NCBI RefSeq assembly: GCF_016860605.1
Contig: NZ_BNJR01000015.1
Coordinates: 22,491-86,490, forward strand
From: Lentilactobacillus fungorum
Lineage (GTDB): Bacteria; Bacillota; Bacilli; Lactobacillales; Lactobacillaceae
Length of the DNA stretch: 64,000 nucleotides
Direction of reading: 5' to 3'
The notes under the pieces were generated by a model that saw nothing but the letters and a program-made list of their open reading frames with translations, had not been told where the DNA came from and searched no databases. Of the stretch, positions 14,235 to 21,487 are shown piece by piece. The stretch's first letter is position 1, and the number at the start of each line of letters is the position of its first letter. The position numbers and the translations under genes are program-made.

Positions 14235-14651
14235 ATGAACAGAATTACGAAATATGCTTTATTAGCATTATCCAGCATCACATTTGCTACAACAGTATCA
14301 ACTGTACAGAGTCATGCCGCAACATGGCATTATGGCACACCAAAGACATTGAGGGGAACGTATAAAGTAGCCCGACATGCTGGAACTGGTAAGTATCGTT
14401 TTAAATATTATGAGGGCGTACGTGTAACTGGAAGAGACTTTGAAACCTTTGGACTCGGTGATGGCTTTGCTATGAACCGTGTAAGTTATAAGCGTTATGG
14501 CCGGTATACGTATGTATTGCGTGGAGTTGAGTACCGATATTCTCACAAGGTCAATTATGTTAAATTAAGAGCCACTCATTACAAATTAAAAGAACGTATC
14601 ATTACCCCACATTACGCCGATAAGCATTTCTCTAGGGTGTACTACTGGTAG
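14235..14651 (+). CDS. Secreted cargo protein of the island
   Basis: 138 residues. A signal peptide (MNRITKYALLALSSITFATT followed by VSTVQSHAAT, cleavage near Ala28) is followed by about 108 residues rich in Tyr, Arg, Lys and His (KYRFKYYEGVRVTG, YKRYGRYTYVLRGVEYRYSH). There are no cysteines in the mature part. I recognise no enzyme motif; the composition suggests a small beta-rich wall-associated protein. ATG 14235 follows GAGGGGATG. It sits between repressor and integrase on the + strand, the usual cargo spot. Confidence 0.7.
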   Translation: MNRITKYALLALSSITFATTVSTVQSHAATWHYGTPKTLRGTYKVARHAGTGKYRFKYYEGVRVTGRDFETFGLGDGFAMNRVSYKRYGRYTYVLRGVEYRYSHKVNYVKLRATHYKLKERIITPHYADKHFSRVYYW

Positions 14652-14697
14652 CCGTTTCAATTTTAAAGTTATAGTTATAAATGCTGTTACGATACGA

Positions 14698-14726
14698 TTG
14701 ACTGAATAAACTGCAAATAGTAGCAT
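14698..14726 (+). promoter_or_regulatory. Promoter of sRNA A
   Basis: TTGACT (14698-14703), a 17-bp spacer ending CTGCAAATAG, and TAGCAT (14721-14726). The same layout is repeated 210 bp downstream. Confidence 0.65.
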
Positions 14727-14732
14727 ACTGAG

Positions 14733-14843
14733 TTAGGAAAGGACGGTTCGACCGTTCGCTAAAGTATTAGCTTGCCTATTGCCTTGGTTATGTAGTGAGA
14801 AAGACCGACTCAGTTAAGTAATTGCTGGGTCGGTCTTTTTTTT
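14733..14843 (+). ncRNA. Predicted small RNA A of a tandem pair
   Basis: A promoter, a 5' hairpin GGACG-GTTCGAC-CGTTC (14741-14757) and a strong terminator (GACCGAC/GTCGGTC, then eight T ending near 14843) define a transcript of about 110 nt. No open reading frame with a ribosome site was found. The downstream unit has the same promoter spacing and a hairpin with compensating base changes. The 5' end is estimated from the -10. I could not match it to a known RNA family. Confidence 0.7.
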
Positions 14844-14907
14844 ACATTGGTTTATTCAATTAAAAAAGCGGTTTGTTAAAGCCTATTAGACGGATCAACT
14901 GGTTAGG

Positions 14908-14936
14908 TTGACCACTTACAACGCAAATAGTAGTAT
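14908..14936 (+). promoter_or_regulatory. Promoter of sRNA B
   Basis: TTGACC (14908-14913), 17-bp spacer ending ACGCAAATAG, and TAGTAT (14931-14936). It is a duplicate of the sRNA A promoter, including the GCAAATAGTAG block. Confidence 0.65.
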
Positions 14937-14942
14937 ATGCAC

Positions 14943-15039
14943 TAAGGAAAGAACGATTCGATCGTTCGCTAACCTAGGTACAGCCGAAAGTTAGTTATTA
15001 AGAAGTCAGCTAGTGCATAACGTACTGGTTGGCTTTTTT
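14943..15039 (+). ncRNA. Predicted small RNA B of a tandem pair
   Basis: Hairpin GAACG-ATTCGAT-CGTTC (14951-14967) sits 43 bp after the start of the -35, exactly as in unit A, and a terminator AGTCAGC/GTTGGCT with six T ends near 15039. Relative to A, the loop-closing pair changes G-C to A-T and one stem pair changes G-U to A-U. TATGCACTA at the 5' end is also the exact complement of TAGTGCATA in the terminator; unit A has the different but equally paired ACTGAGT/ACTCAGT. The unit ends 90 bp before the integrase start. Confidence 0.7.
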
Positions 15040-15128
15040 CGTTTCTTCATGTTCGTCCAATCACTGAATGACGTTAAAAGCTGTTGTCCGATCTTCATCC
15101 CTGCCACGGACGGAAAGGACAAAGCATT

Positions 15129-16277
15129 ATGGCAAGTATCAGAAGTTACCTGACTAAATCAGGCGAAAAGCGTTACATGTTTCAAATGTATGGTGGGACT
15201 AACCCGCAGACCGGCAAGCCCAAGAAAACTACCCGCCGTGGGTTCAAGACACAAAAAGAAGCCACCCTAGAGGCTTCAAGGCTTGAACTTGAAATCTCAA
15301 AAGGTGGCATCCCGCAGCAAGATAATATTCTGTTTGAACAAGTTTATAAGGAATGGTATCAAGCATATATTAATACCGTTCGAGAAAGCACGTACGCCCG
15401 TACTTCTCAAATGTTCACTAACCACATTCTACCTTATTTTGGCAATAAACGCATCCGCACAATTACGATTGCGCAATGTCAAAAGGCGGTGAACGATTGG
15501 TTCAAGTTGGCACCCAATAACTACAAGAAGTGGTTCAATTATACTTCAAACGTGTTTGATTATGCCATCAAGCATGAATACATTGAGAAGAACCCGACTA
15601 ATTTAGTTAATGTTCCCAAAAAGCAAGTGGATTTTGGTGATAAGCCGGCCAACTTTTGGGATAAGGATCAATTACAGCAGTTCTTTACGTATATTGATCC
15701 GCATAAAGAATTAGAGAAGTTTACGCTGTTTCGGGTGTTGGCCTTTGCTGGTCTTAGGCGAGGTGAGTGCTTGGCGTTAACGTGGGATGATGTTAATTTC
15801 TCTGATAGTACCATCCGCATTAATAAGACACTGACGCAGGGAATGCGCGGCGTGCAGATTGTTCAAGCGCCGAAAACTCGCAAGGGACGGCGAACGCTGA
15901 CTTTAGACCCGCAAACGATGCATTACCTGAAAGCATGGCGGGTTGAACAACGCAAGTATTATTTGATGCTAGGCTTTAACACCATGAATAAGGGGCAGCT
16001 CATCTTTGCCAACACTAAGAACAAGTTTAAGTCACTCAACACACCAGCCAAGTGGTTAAAGAAAATTATCAAAGATCACGGCTTGAAGAAGATTACGGTT
16101 CATGGCTTTCGGCATACCCATGCATCGGCTTTATTTGCTGCCGGTGCTAGCATTAAGGAAGTGCAGGAGCGATTAGGGCATGAGGATATTCAAACCACAA
16201 TGGATGTGTACACGCATGTCACGAACCAACAGAATGAAGAAGCCGTTCAAAAACTAGAAGCCTATCTTAATTTCTAG
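15129..16277 (+). CDS. int: Tyrosine site-specific integrase
   Basis: 382 residues from ATG 15129 (GAAAGGAC upstream; in-frame codons before it lie beyond that site). The N-terminal arm-binding domain reads SIRSYLTKSGEKRYMFQMYGG...TRRGFKTQKEA (about 1-60). A SAM-like core-binding domain follows (66-165). The catalytic domain has R210 (GLRRGE), K249-region, HGFRH (H325, R328), H351 (LGHEDI) and Y361 (MDVYTHV), all present. It recombines the 18-bp core in ssrA; arm repeats GGCATTCA lie right after the gene. Confidence 0.95.
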   Translation: MASIRSYLTKSGEKRYMFQMYGGTNPQTGKPKKTTRRGFKTQKEATLEASRLELEISKGGIPQQDNILFEQVYKEWYQAYINTVRESTYARTSQMFTNHILPYFGNKRIRTITIAQCQKAVNDWFKLAPNNYKKWFNYTSNVFDYAIKHEYIEKNPTNLVNVPKKQVDFGDKPANFWDKDQLQQFFTYIDPHKELEKFTLFRVLAFAGLRRGECLALTWDDVNFSDSTIRINKTLTQGMRGVQIVQAPKTRKGRRTLTLDPQTMHYLKAWRVEQRKYYLMLGFNTMNKGQLIFANTKNKFKSLNTPAKWLKKIIKDHGLKKITVHGFRHTHASALFAAGASIKEVQERLGHEDIQTTMDVYTHVTNQQNEEAVQKLEAYLNF

Positions 16278-16282
16278 CAAAT

Positions 16283-16302
16283 GGCATTCATTTTGGCATT
16301 CA
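16283..16302 (+). repeat. Integrase arm-type direct repeats, right end
   Basis: GGCATTCA at 16283-16290 and 16295-16302, 12 bp apart, matches the triplet at 4981-5011 near the left end. The first copy begins 6 bp after the integrase stop. Confidence 0.75.
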
Positions 16303-16376
16303 GTTTCATTTTAAGGACGTCTAAAACGTTGATAAACATTGGTATAACAAGCATCTTTGGAAAGTGGTATTCAAAA

Positions 16377-16394
16377 CCCGCCGACTCCATTGAT
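16377..16394. repeat. attR of the island (18-bp direct repeat)
   Basis: An exact copy of the ssrA 3' segment CCCGCCGACTCCATTGAT. Upstream bases (TTCAAAA) no longer match tmRNA, so this is the displaced half-site. Confidence 0.9.
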
Positions 16395-16399
16395 AGATA

Positions 16400-16447
16400 A
16401 AAGCTGGTAATCATGAGTGTTTCAAAACTCATCATTACCAGCTTTTT
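16400..16447 (+). terminator. Former ssrA terminator, now outside attR
   Basis: AAGCTGGTAAT-ATGAGT pairs with ACTCAT-ATTACCAGCTT (one mismatch), followed by a T run. The arrangement attR-hairpin parallels attL-hairpin on the other side. Confidence 0.85.
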
Positions 16448-16503
16448 AATTCTATAGCGATACCAAAAATTACCAGCTTTATTATGACTGTGCTGGTGAT
16501 AAC

Positions 16504-16737
16504 TTACTCGTTCAAACCGCCAAATTCTTTTAAGATATCTTCAATTGGGTAGGATTTCTCACCACTCTCTTTATAGCGCTTGTATGCGATATCTGCGACT
16601 TGTTTGTCATACTCATCCTCTAACTGTTCCATTGAGTATTTTTTAATCAAGTTAGATAACGAAATTCCGTAAAAATCTGTCATATATTTAAGCCATTCTT
16701 TTTCTTCGTTAGTAACAGTAATGGTAATTTTAGCCAT
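16504..16737 (-). CDS. Orphan RelB-like antitoxin
   Basis: 77 residues (MAKITITVTNEEKEWLKYMTDFYGISLSNLIKKYSMEQLEDEYDKQ...DILKEFGGLNE). It has the same length as the island antitoxin 7909-8142 and is identical over long blocks (KKYSMEQLEDEYDKQ). The ATG at 16737 is preceded by GGGAG; the open frame to 16857 has no such signal. No toxin gene follows: the gene ends 56 bp from the ssrA terminator. It may be a remnant of an earlier island or an anti-addiction antitoxin that neutralises the island's RelE. Confidence 0.8.
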   Translation of the reverse strand: MAKITITVTNEEKEWLKYMTDFYGISLSNLIKKYSMEQLEDEYDKQVADIAYKRYKESGEKSYPIEDILKEFGGLNE

Positions 16738-16843
16738 TCCAGCAGCTCCCTGTGCGCTTTTTGTGTAATAATAGTATAGACTAAATGATAAAAATGACCG
16801 ATTAAAAAGCCCTCGTTTACCATATATTATCAGGTAACTCAGT

Positions 16844-16875
16844 AAAAAGCCCAGCAATTCTACTGGGCAGGCTTT
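16844..16875 (-). terminator. Terminator of the 16927-17418 gene
   Basis: GCCCAG (16849-16854) pairs with CTGGGC (16863-16868); read on the - strand the stem is followed by TTTTT. Confidence 0.75.
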
Positions 16876-16926
16876 AGTAAGTACTTGATAATCGTGATAC
16901 CGCTTTGCGTTACTATTTTAAGTTCA

Positions 16927-17418
16927 TTATGAACCGTTACTGTTCGAACTATTCATTTGTCGCAGCGCTGACATCAACTGGAGGAGTTGGGCATGATAAA
17001 TGTCTGATCGAAGCGCCTGGTTCTGTGTGCTAAACCAATATTGTTTTGCCGGAGCAACGTAAGTTTCTGGAACATGGTATTTAGTCGCAATTTCTTGAAA
17101 GGTCGTGGGATTATCGGCTGCTTGTTGGAGTCGATACAGCGGTTCTTGTTCAATAATTTGGACAACTTGTGGGCGGACTTCTTGGGGTAGCTTTGGCTCG
17201 ACCACTTTGATAACCGTTTGCTTAATTGGTTTATCCAGAATCGTGTTGGTTTGGCGTTGGGCATCGGTTAATTCATGGACCTGATGACCAATATATAGCG
17301 CTCCGCCTAGAATAATCGCTAAAATAGCAAGGATAATGTAAAGCTTGGTATGACGTGATTTTTTGGCTCGTTGAGTTGTTTGGCTGCGCCTAAGTCTCGA
17401 TGGCGTTTGGTCTTGCAT
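16927..17418 (-). CDS. Membrane-anchored protein of unknown function
   Basis: 163 residues. A basic cytoplasmic tail (MQDQTPSRLRRSQTTQRAKKSRHTK), one transmembrane helix (about 26-46, LYIILAILAIILGGALYIG), then an extracellular helical part with Gln/Glu and Pro (EPKLPQEVRPQVVQIIEQEPLYRLQQAADNPTTFQEIATKYHVPETYV) and a Ser/Asn tail. The QEIATKYHVPETYV segment could be a small helical domain. No family recognised. Single gene; nothing clear in 17419-17630. Confidence 0.7.
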   Translation of the reverse strand: MQDQTPSRLRRSQTTQRAKKSRHTKLYIILAILAIILGGALYIGHQVHELTDAQRQTNTILDKPIKQTVIKVVEPKLPQEVRPQVVQIIEQEPLYRLQQAADNPTTFQEIATKYHVPETYVAPAKQYWFSTQNQALRSDIYHAQLLQLMSALRQMNSSNSNGS

Positions 17419-17630
17419 GGCGACACATCTCCTTAAATAACCCCGTTTGCCTTAGTTTATCATCTATCCTGACAAGTGGGCTTTTAAACGCTTTGATCTT
17501 AAAAATTATGTAAAAAAATGGCGAGCCGCTTCGACCTTCGGAACGCATATGCGCCGATCGTTGCTGACTCACCGTGGTTTGGCACCAGTAGAAACTATAA
17601 CAGGAAACCATGAACTTAGCAAGTAATGGA

Positions 17631-18404
17631 TTATAATAAATTGTAATGTTTTAAGCCGTTGACGATGCCATGTTCTGTATTTTTGCTAGTAATAAATTCA
17701 GCGTATTCTTTGACTTGATCCAATCCGTTTCCCATAACAACTGGATGGTCAACGTAATCGAGCATTGGGATATCATTGTTACCATCGCCAAAACCATAAG
17801 TGGGGATGCCATCCAGTTTGGCATTTTTGATCAGTTCTTGAATGCCCCGCTTTTTGGAGCTCCCCTTAGCGACGATGTCCATGCTGTAAGGGGTGTTCCT
17901 GAAAAAGGTTAGCGTATCTTTAAACTGGTCCGTATAGATTTCATCAGGTCCTTCAGTATTAATCAACATCATAATAATTTCATTATTCTCAATAAAATCG
18001 TCAACACCAAACGGGGGCTTCCTAGAATTAATAAATTGATAATTATGCTCAACAATCTCATTGATAAAATTAATGCGCGCCCCTTGGCTATTCATGACAG
18101 TGGTCGCTTCGCCGCGAGCTTTGGCAAATTGAACAAATGACGTCACGACATCTTGTGACAGGCTGGCTTTGTAAACGGGCTTGCCCTCAAAGATGACGTA
18201 ACTACCATTTGCTGAAACGACAGTGTCGATACCAGTCGTTTTCATTGTGTCTGGAATCTCGAAAAGATTTCTTCCGGTTGAAATAACTGGTAAAACATGA
18301 TTAGCCTTGAGTTGATGCATTGCCTCGGCAACCTCTGGGTCAACTCTGGTTTGTTCATTATACAGTGTGTGATCCAAATCAAAAAAAGCGATTCCTTTAT
18401 ACAT
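17631..18404 (-). CDS. HAD-superfamily (Cof-type) phosphatase
   Basis: 257 residues. The HAD motifs are clear: motif I FFDLDHTLYN, motif II STGRN, motif III lysine in SSKKRGIQELI, motif IV GFGDGNNDIPML. The C2-type cap lies between them (about 85-190). Cof-type enzymes dephosphorylate sugar phosphates, nucleotides or cofactors; the substrate cannot be read from sequence. ATG 18404 is used since MYKGIAFFDLDHT is the usual opening; a Met four codons earlier is possible. Confidence 0.9.
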   Translation of the reverse strand: MYKGIAFFDLDHTLYNEQTRVDPEVAEAMHQLKANHVLPVISTGRNLFEIPDTMKTTGIDTVVSANGSYVIFEGKPVYKASLSQDVVTSFVQFAKARGEATTVMNSQGARINFINEIVEHNYQFINSRKPPFGVDDFIENNEIIMMLINTEGPDEIYTDQFKDTLTFFRNTPYSMDIVAKGSSKKRGIQELIKNAKLDGIPTYGFGDGNNDIPMLDYVDHPVVMGNGLDQVKEYAEFITSKNTEHGIVNGLKHYNLL

Positions 18405-18532
18405 GAGTACAACCATCCTGTCTTAAATAGTCTTCTTACAGAAGCATTACCATATTATGATAACAATTTACACGGTTTTCAAGCAAGTTTGTCAATTTAT
18501 TGTTAAAATAGAGTACATACGGGGTGAGATGA

Positions 18533-19231
18533 GTGGAAAAAACGACTATTGCCAATGAAAAAACAAATCGATTCTTTGTCAGATTAAGAAGAATCCCTGG
18601 TGAACACTGGTACTTAGCAACTAATGATGAACGAAATGTCACAGGAGATGATCGGGTTAAAATGCCTGATAATCTCAAAACTCGCGACTTCTTGATTGAT
18701 CAAATTAGTTTTTTTAATAAACAAATCTGGTATCATTTTACCCGCGATGATTTGGTGGGTTGGCTGCCCAAGCGGAACATTCGAAAAACGTTTCGTCGTT
18801 TGGACGTTGAACCAATTAAGCAGAAAACCCAGGCAGATGTTGATAATCAATGCGCAGCGGTTAAAATGTTATTGAAAAGTGCTGGCAGCCGAATATCAGA
18901 TCAGGACTTGAAGGCTGCAATTGAAGCTTGGCGCAAAGATTCGGATCAATTAATTGATTTGAGTGAGTTAGTCATTGCCCAAACCCATTCAATTCGTGAT
19001 CTTAATCGGGTTAATTTTCGTCAGCTCAACAAGCAGCTTTTAAGAAGGCGCCCCATTGTGATAAAGGTTGCAAGCGTTGATAACTTAAAATCCAGCTTGA
19101 TTGTGTTAACCGGGTTTAATCGAAAATTGTACTATTATAATGATCCCTGGACCGGCCGGCTGGAATCTATCTCCCAGAATCATTTACGAAAGCACTGGCA
19201 GCACGGCAATTTAGAAGCAATCAGCTATTAA
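18533..19231 (+). CDS. C39-like (papain-fold) protein upstream of a two-component system
   Basis: 232 residues from GTG 18533 behind GGGGTGAG. The C-terminal two thirds (about 100-230) resemble the Peptidase_C39_2 fold: NQCAAVKMLLKSAG (Cys107 in the usual place), a helical part, then RRPIVIKVASVDNLKSSLIVLTGFNRKLYYYNDPWTG. The expected catalytic His of the -H-x-x-x-V- segment is not visible (NLKSSLIVLTGF), so activity is doubtful. No signal peptide. It ends 16 bp before the response regulator, so it is probably in that operon. Confidence 0.6.
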   Translation: MEKTTIANEKTNRFFVRLRRIPGEHWYLATNDERNVTGDDRVKMPDNLKTRDFLIDQISFFNKQIWYHFTRDDLVGWLPKRNIRKTFRRLDVEPIKQKTQADVDNQCAAVKMLLKSAGSRISDQDLKAAIEAWRKDSDQLIDLSELVIAQTHSIRDLNRVNFRQLNKQLLRRRPIVIKVASVDNLKSSLIVLTGFNRKLYYYNDPWTGRLESISQNHLRKHWQHGNLEAISY

Positions 19232-19247
19232 AGGTGGGGAACGAATA

Positions 19248-19976
19248 ATGAAATTGTTGATGATCGAAGATAACAAATCGGTATCAGAAATGATGCAGAT
19301 GTTCTTCCAAAAAGAGGGCTGGGATGTCTCGTTTGCCTATGATGGCATAGAGGCGGTCGATATGTTCAACGAAGATCCGGATAGTTGGGATATGATCACG
19401 TTGGATCTTAATCTGCCAAAAAAAGACGGCATGGAAGTCGCCAAAGAGATCCGAGCGAAGTCAAAAACGGTGCCAATTATTATGCTGACTGCGCGGGATT
19501 CAGATAGTGATCAGGTACTGGGCTTTGAAATGGGTGCCGATGATTATGTTACCAAGCCATTTTCGCCAATTACACTGGTTGCCCGGATTAAAGCATTGCA
19601 GCGGCGAGCCCACACGGAACAGCAAGTAGCAGAAGAAGATCAAAAAGCGACTCAAGACGATTACCAAGTTGCAACGACTCACTTCAAGTTGAATACTAAC
19701 ACTAGAGAGGCTTACTTGGATGGTAAGTTAATTCCAGACTTAACCCCCAAAGAGTTTGAACTGTTGAAAACGTTAGCTCAAAAGCCACGACAGGTCTTTT
19801 CCCGGGAGCAATTGCTCGAATTGGTTTGGGACTATGAGTATTATGGTGATGAACGAACGGTGGATGCCCACGTTAAGAAGTTACGGCAAAAAATTGAGCG
19901 GGTTGGCCCACAAGTGATCCAAACCGTTTGGGGCGTTGGTTATAAATTTGATGATAGTGAAGTGGATAGCAAATAA
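19248..19976 (+). CDS. OmpR-family response regulator
   Basis: 242 residues. Receiver domain 1-120: acidic pocket E7-D8, phospho-acceptor D53 (LDLNLPKKDG), switch Thr (MLTARD) and Lys (VTKPFSP). The linker is long and acidic (QQVAEEDQKATQDDY). The C-terminal winged helix runs from YQVATTHFKLN to VWGVGYKF, with TPKEFELLKTLAQ and VDAHVKKLRQKI. Its partner kinase starts on the last base of its stop codon. Target genes unknown. Confidence 0.93.
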   Translation: MKLLMIEDNKSVSEMMQMFFQKEGWDVSFAYDGIEAVDMFNEDPDSWDMITLDLNLPKKDGMEVAKEIRAKSKTVPIIMLTARDSDSDQVLGFEMGADDYVTKPFSPITLVARIKALQRRAHTEQQVAEEDQKATQDDYQVATTHFKLNTNTREAYLDGKLIPDLTPKEFELLKTLAQKPRQVFSREQLLELVWDYEYYGDERTVDAHVKKLRQKIERVGPQVIQTVWGVGYKFDDSEVDSK

Positions 19977-21450
19977 TGAAAATGATCTATCAGCAGTTAA
20001 TGGCATTTTTTTAGTCATTGCAACGACCATTGTCCTCTTGGGATTTTCATTTGGCCGCATGTCAAAGACGTTTGTATATGACACTACTTGGAATAATTTA
20101 GAGAAGTATTCTGATAGTTTGATTCAGCATTCATTGAAAGTTAATTCCAAAACCAACGGCCAGGTAACTTTTAATATGAGTCGGATCAAAATGACCCAGT
20201 CAATTTTGGAGAATCAATCCGTTCACTTTACGGTCTTTTCGGCTAAAAATCAGGTTGTTTACCCAGCTGATGGCGTTTCGCCACAAATCACCAAGAGTGA
20301 CTGGCACCATTTACAAAAAGATCAGATTGTCCGCAAAGTTAGTAATAAAAACGCGAAGTTGAAAAACGGTAAGACCCGTCCGGCCATGATTGAGATCATT
20401 AAGCCTTATTACTATCGGAACAAGTTAGTAGCGGCCGTTTCAGCAGGCGCTTTTATTGCCGGGGTTAATTCAAACGTTGCCCGGATTAATCGGTACCTGT
20501 TAAAGGGGTTGCTGGTGTCCTTGATTATTTCAATGGTTGTCAGTTTCTTCATTGCTAGGCGGCTTAATCGGCGAATTGCAATGCTTCGAAGCGGTGCCAA
20601 TCAAGTTTCGAATGGTAACTATAAAGTGAGGTTAAAACCTGGTGGTAAGGATGAAATTGGTGAATTAATCAATGATTTTAACCGCATGACGGCGTCGCTG
20701 GAAAAGGCAAACTTGGAGATCCAACGTCAAGAAGAACGCCGTCAAGAATTCCTAGCTGACGCTGCTCACGAAATGCGAACGCCGCTGACGACGATTTCTG
20801 GAATCCTAGAGGGAATTAAATATGACGTTATCCCGCAAGAATCAAGGGATAAAAGTATTCAACTGATGAGTGATGAAACCCAGCGATTAATTCGCTTAGT
20901 TAATGAAAACTTGGATTTTGAAAAGATTCGCTCCAATTCAATTCAATTAGATAAACGGCATTTCAATGCGGCAAAAGTCTTTTCTAATATTGTGGACCAA
21001 TTGACTAACAAGGCGAAAGAATCTGGTGACCAATTAATTTTGAATTCGCCGGATGATTTACCGATTTACGCAGACTATGACCGGTTTGTCCAAGTTGTCT
21101 TCAACATCATTACTAACGCTATTCAATTTACTAATCACGGAACCGTCACAATTACCGGTGAACGTGGTTATAATGAAACAATTATTAAAATTGCTGACAC
21201 GGGAATTGGCATGACGGAGGAACAACAAAAAAATATTTTTGAGCGTTACTACAAAGCCGATGCGTCAAGGCGTAGTGGTAAGTATGGAGAGTCAGGTTTG
21301 GGCCTGGCAATTGTCCACCAATTGGTGAAATCCCACGGCGGCAAGATCTCTGTTGCCTCTAAAAAGGGAAAGGGATCGACTTTTACGATTATCTTCCCTG
21401 ATGAAACGGCTGCTGAAAAGAAACAGCACGACACTGGCAGCAACAACTAA
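19976..21450 (+). CDS. Sensor histidine kinase, frame broken after 12 codons
   Basis: The natural start is ATG 19976, overlapping the regulator's stop (TAATG): MKMIYQQLMAFF then TAG, because the run at 20006-20012 has 7 T. One extra T, or a -1 ribosomal slip on T TTT TTT, joins it to LVIATTIVLLGFSFG..., restoring the first membrane helix. The rest is intact: extracellular sensor, second helix (about 180-205), HAMP, H-box AAHEMRTPLTT, N-box NIITNAIQF, G-boxes ADTGIGM and GESGLGLAI. Could be phase variation, programmed slippage or a sequencing error. Confidence 0.85.
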
Positions 21451-21487
21451 CATTTGGTTACAAAATTTAAAAAGGTGAGGTTTTATC

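Larger units (their letters stand above)
4877..16394. mobile_element. Phage-satellite (PICI-like) island in ssrA
   Basis: An 11.5-kb segment between 18-bp direct repeats, with a tyrosine integrase at the right end. It has an XRE repressor divergent from a leftward block of HTH regulator, Xis-like gene, Rha-like protein and replication genes, then an iteron-like tract, a toxin-antitoxin pair and small DNA-binding proteins. No capsid, portal, tail, holin or lysin gene was recognised. This is the plan known for Gram-positive phage-inducible chromosomal islands. A degraded prophage is the alternative, but the compact gene order argues for a satellite. Confidence 0.8.

Noticed and set aside
14741..14757. 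T-arm-like GTTCGAC loop as part of a tRNA
   Set aside because: No acceptor, D or anticodon arms surround it in either unit.
13090..15111. 12-mer CCTGCCACGGAC at 13090 and 15100 as an Xis or Int site
   Set aside because: Only two copies, not near the ends; too little to support a role.
15084..15129. Longer integrase start at 15084
   Set aside because: The ribosome site GAAAGGAC lies after it, and ASIRSYLTKSG is the usual integrase opening.
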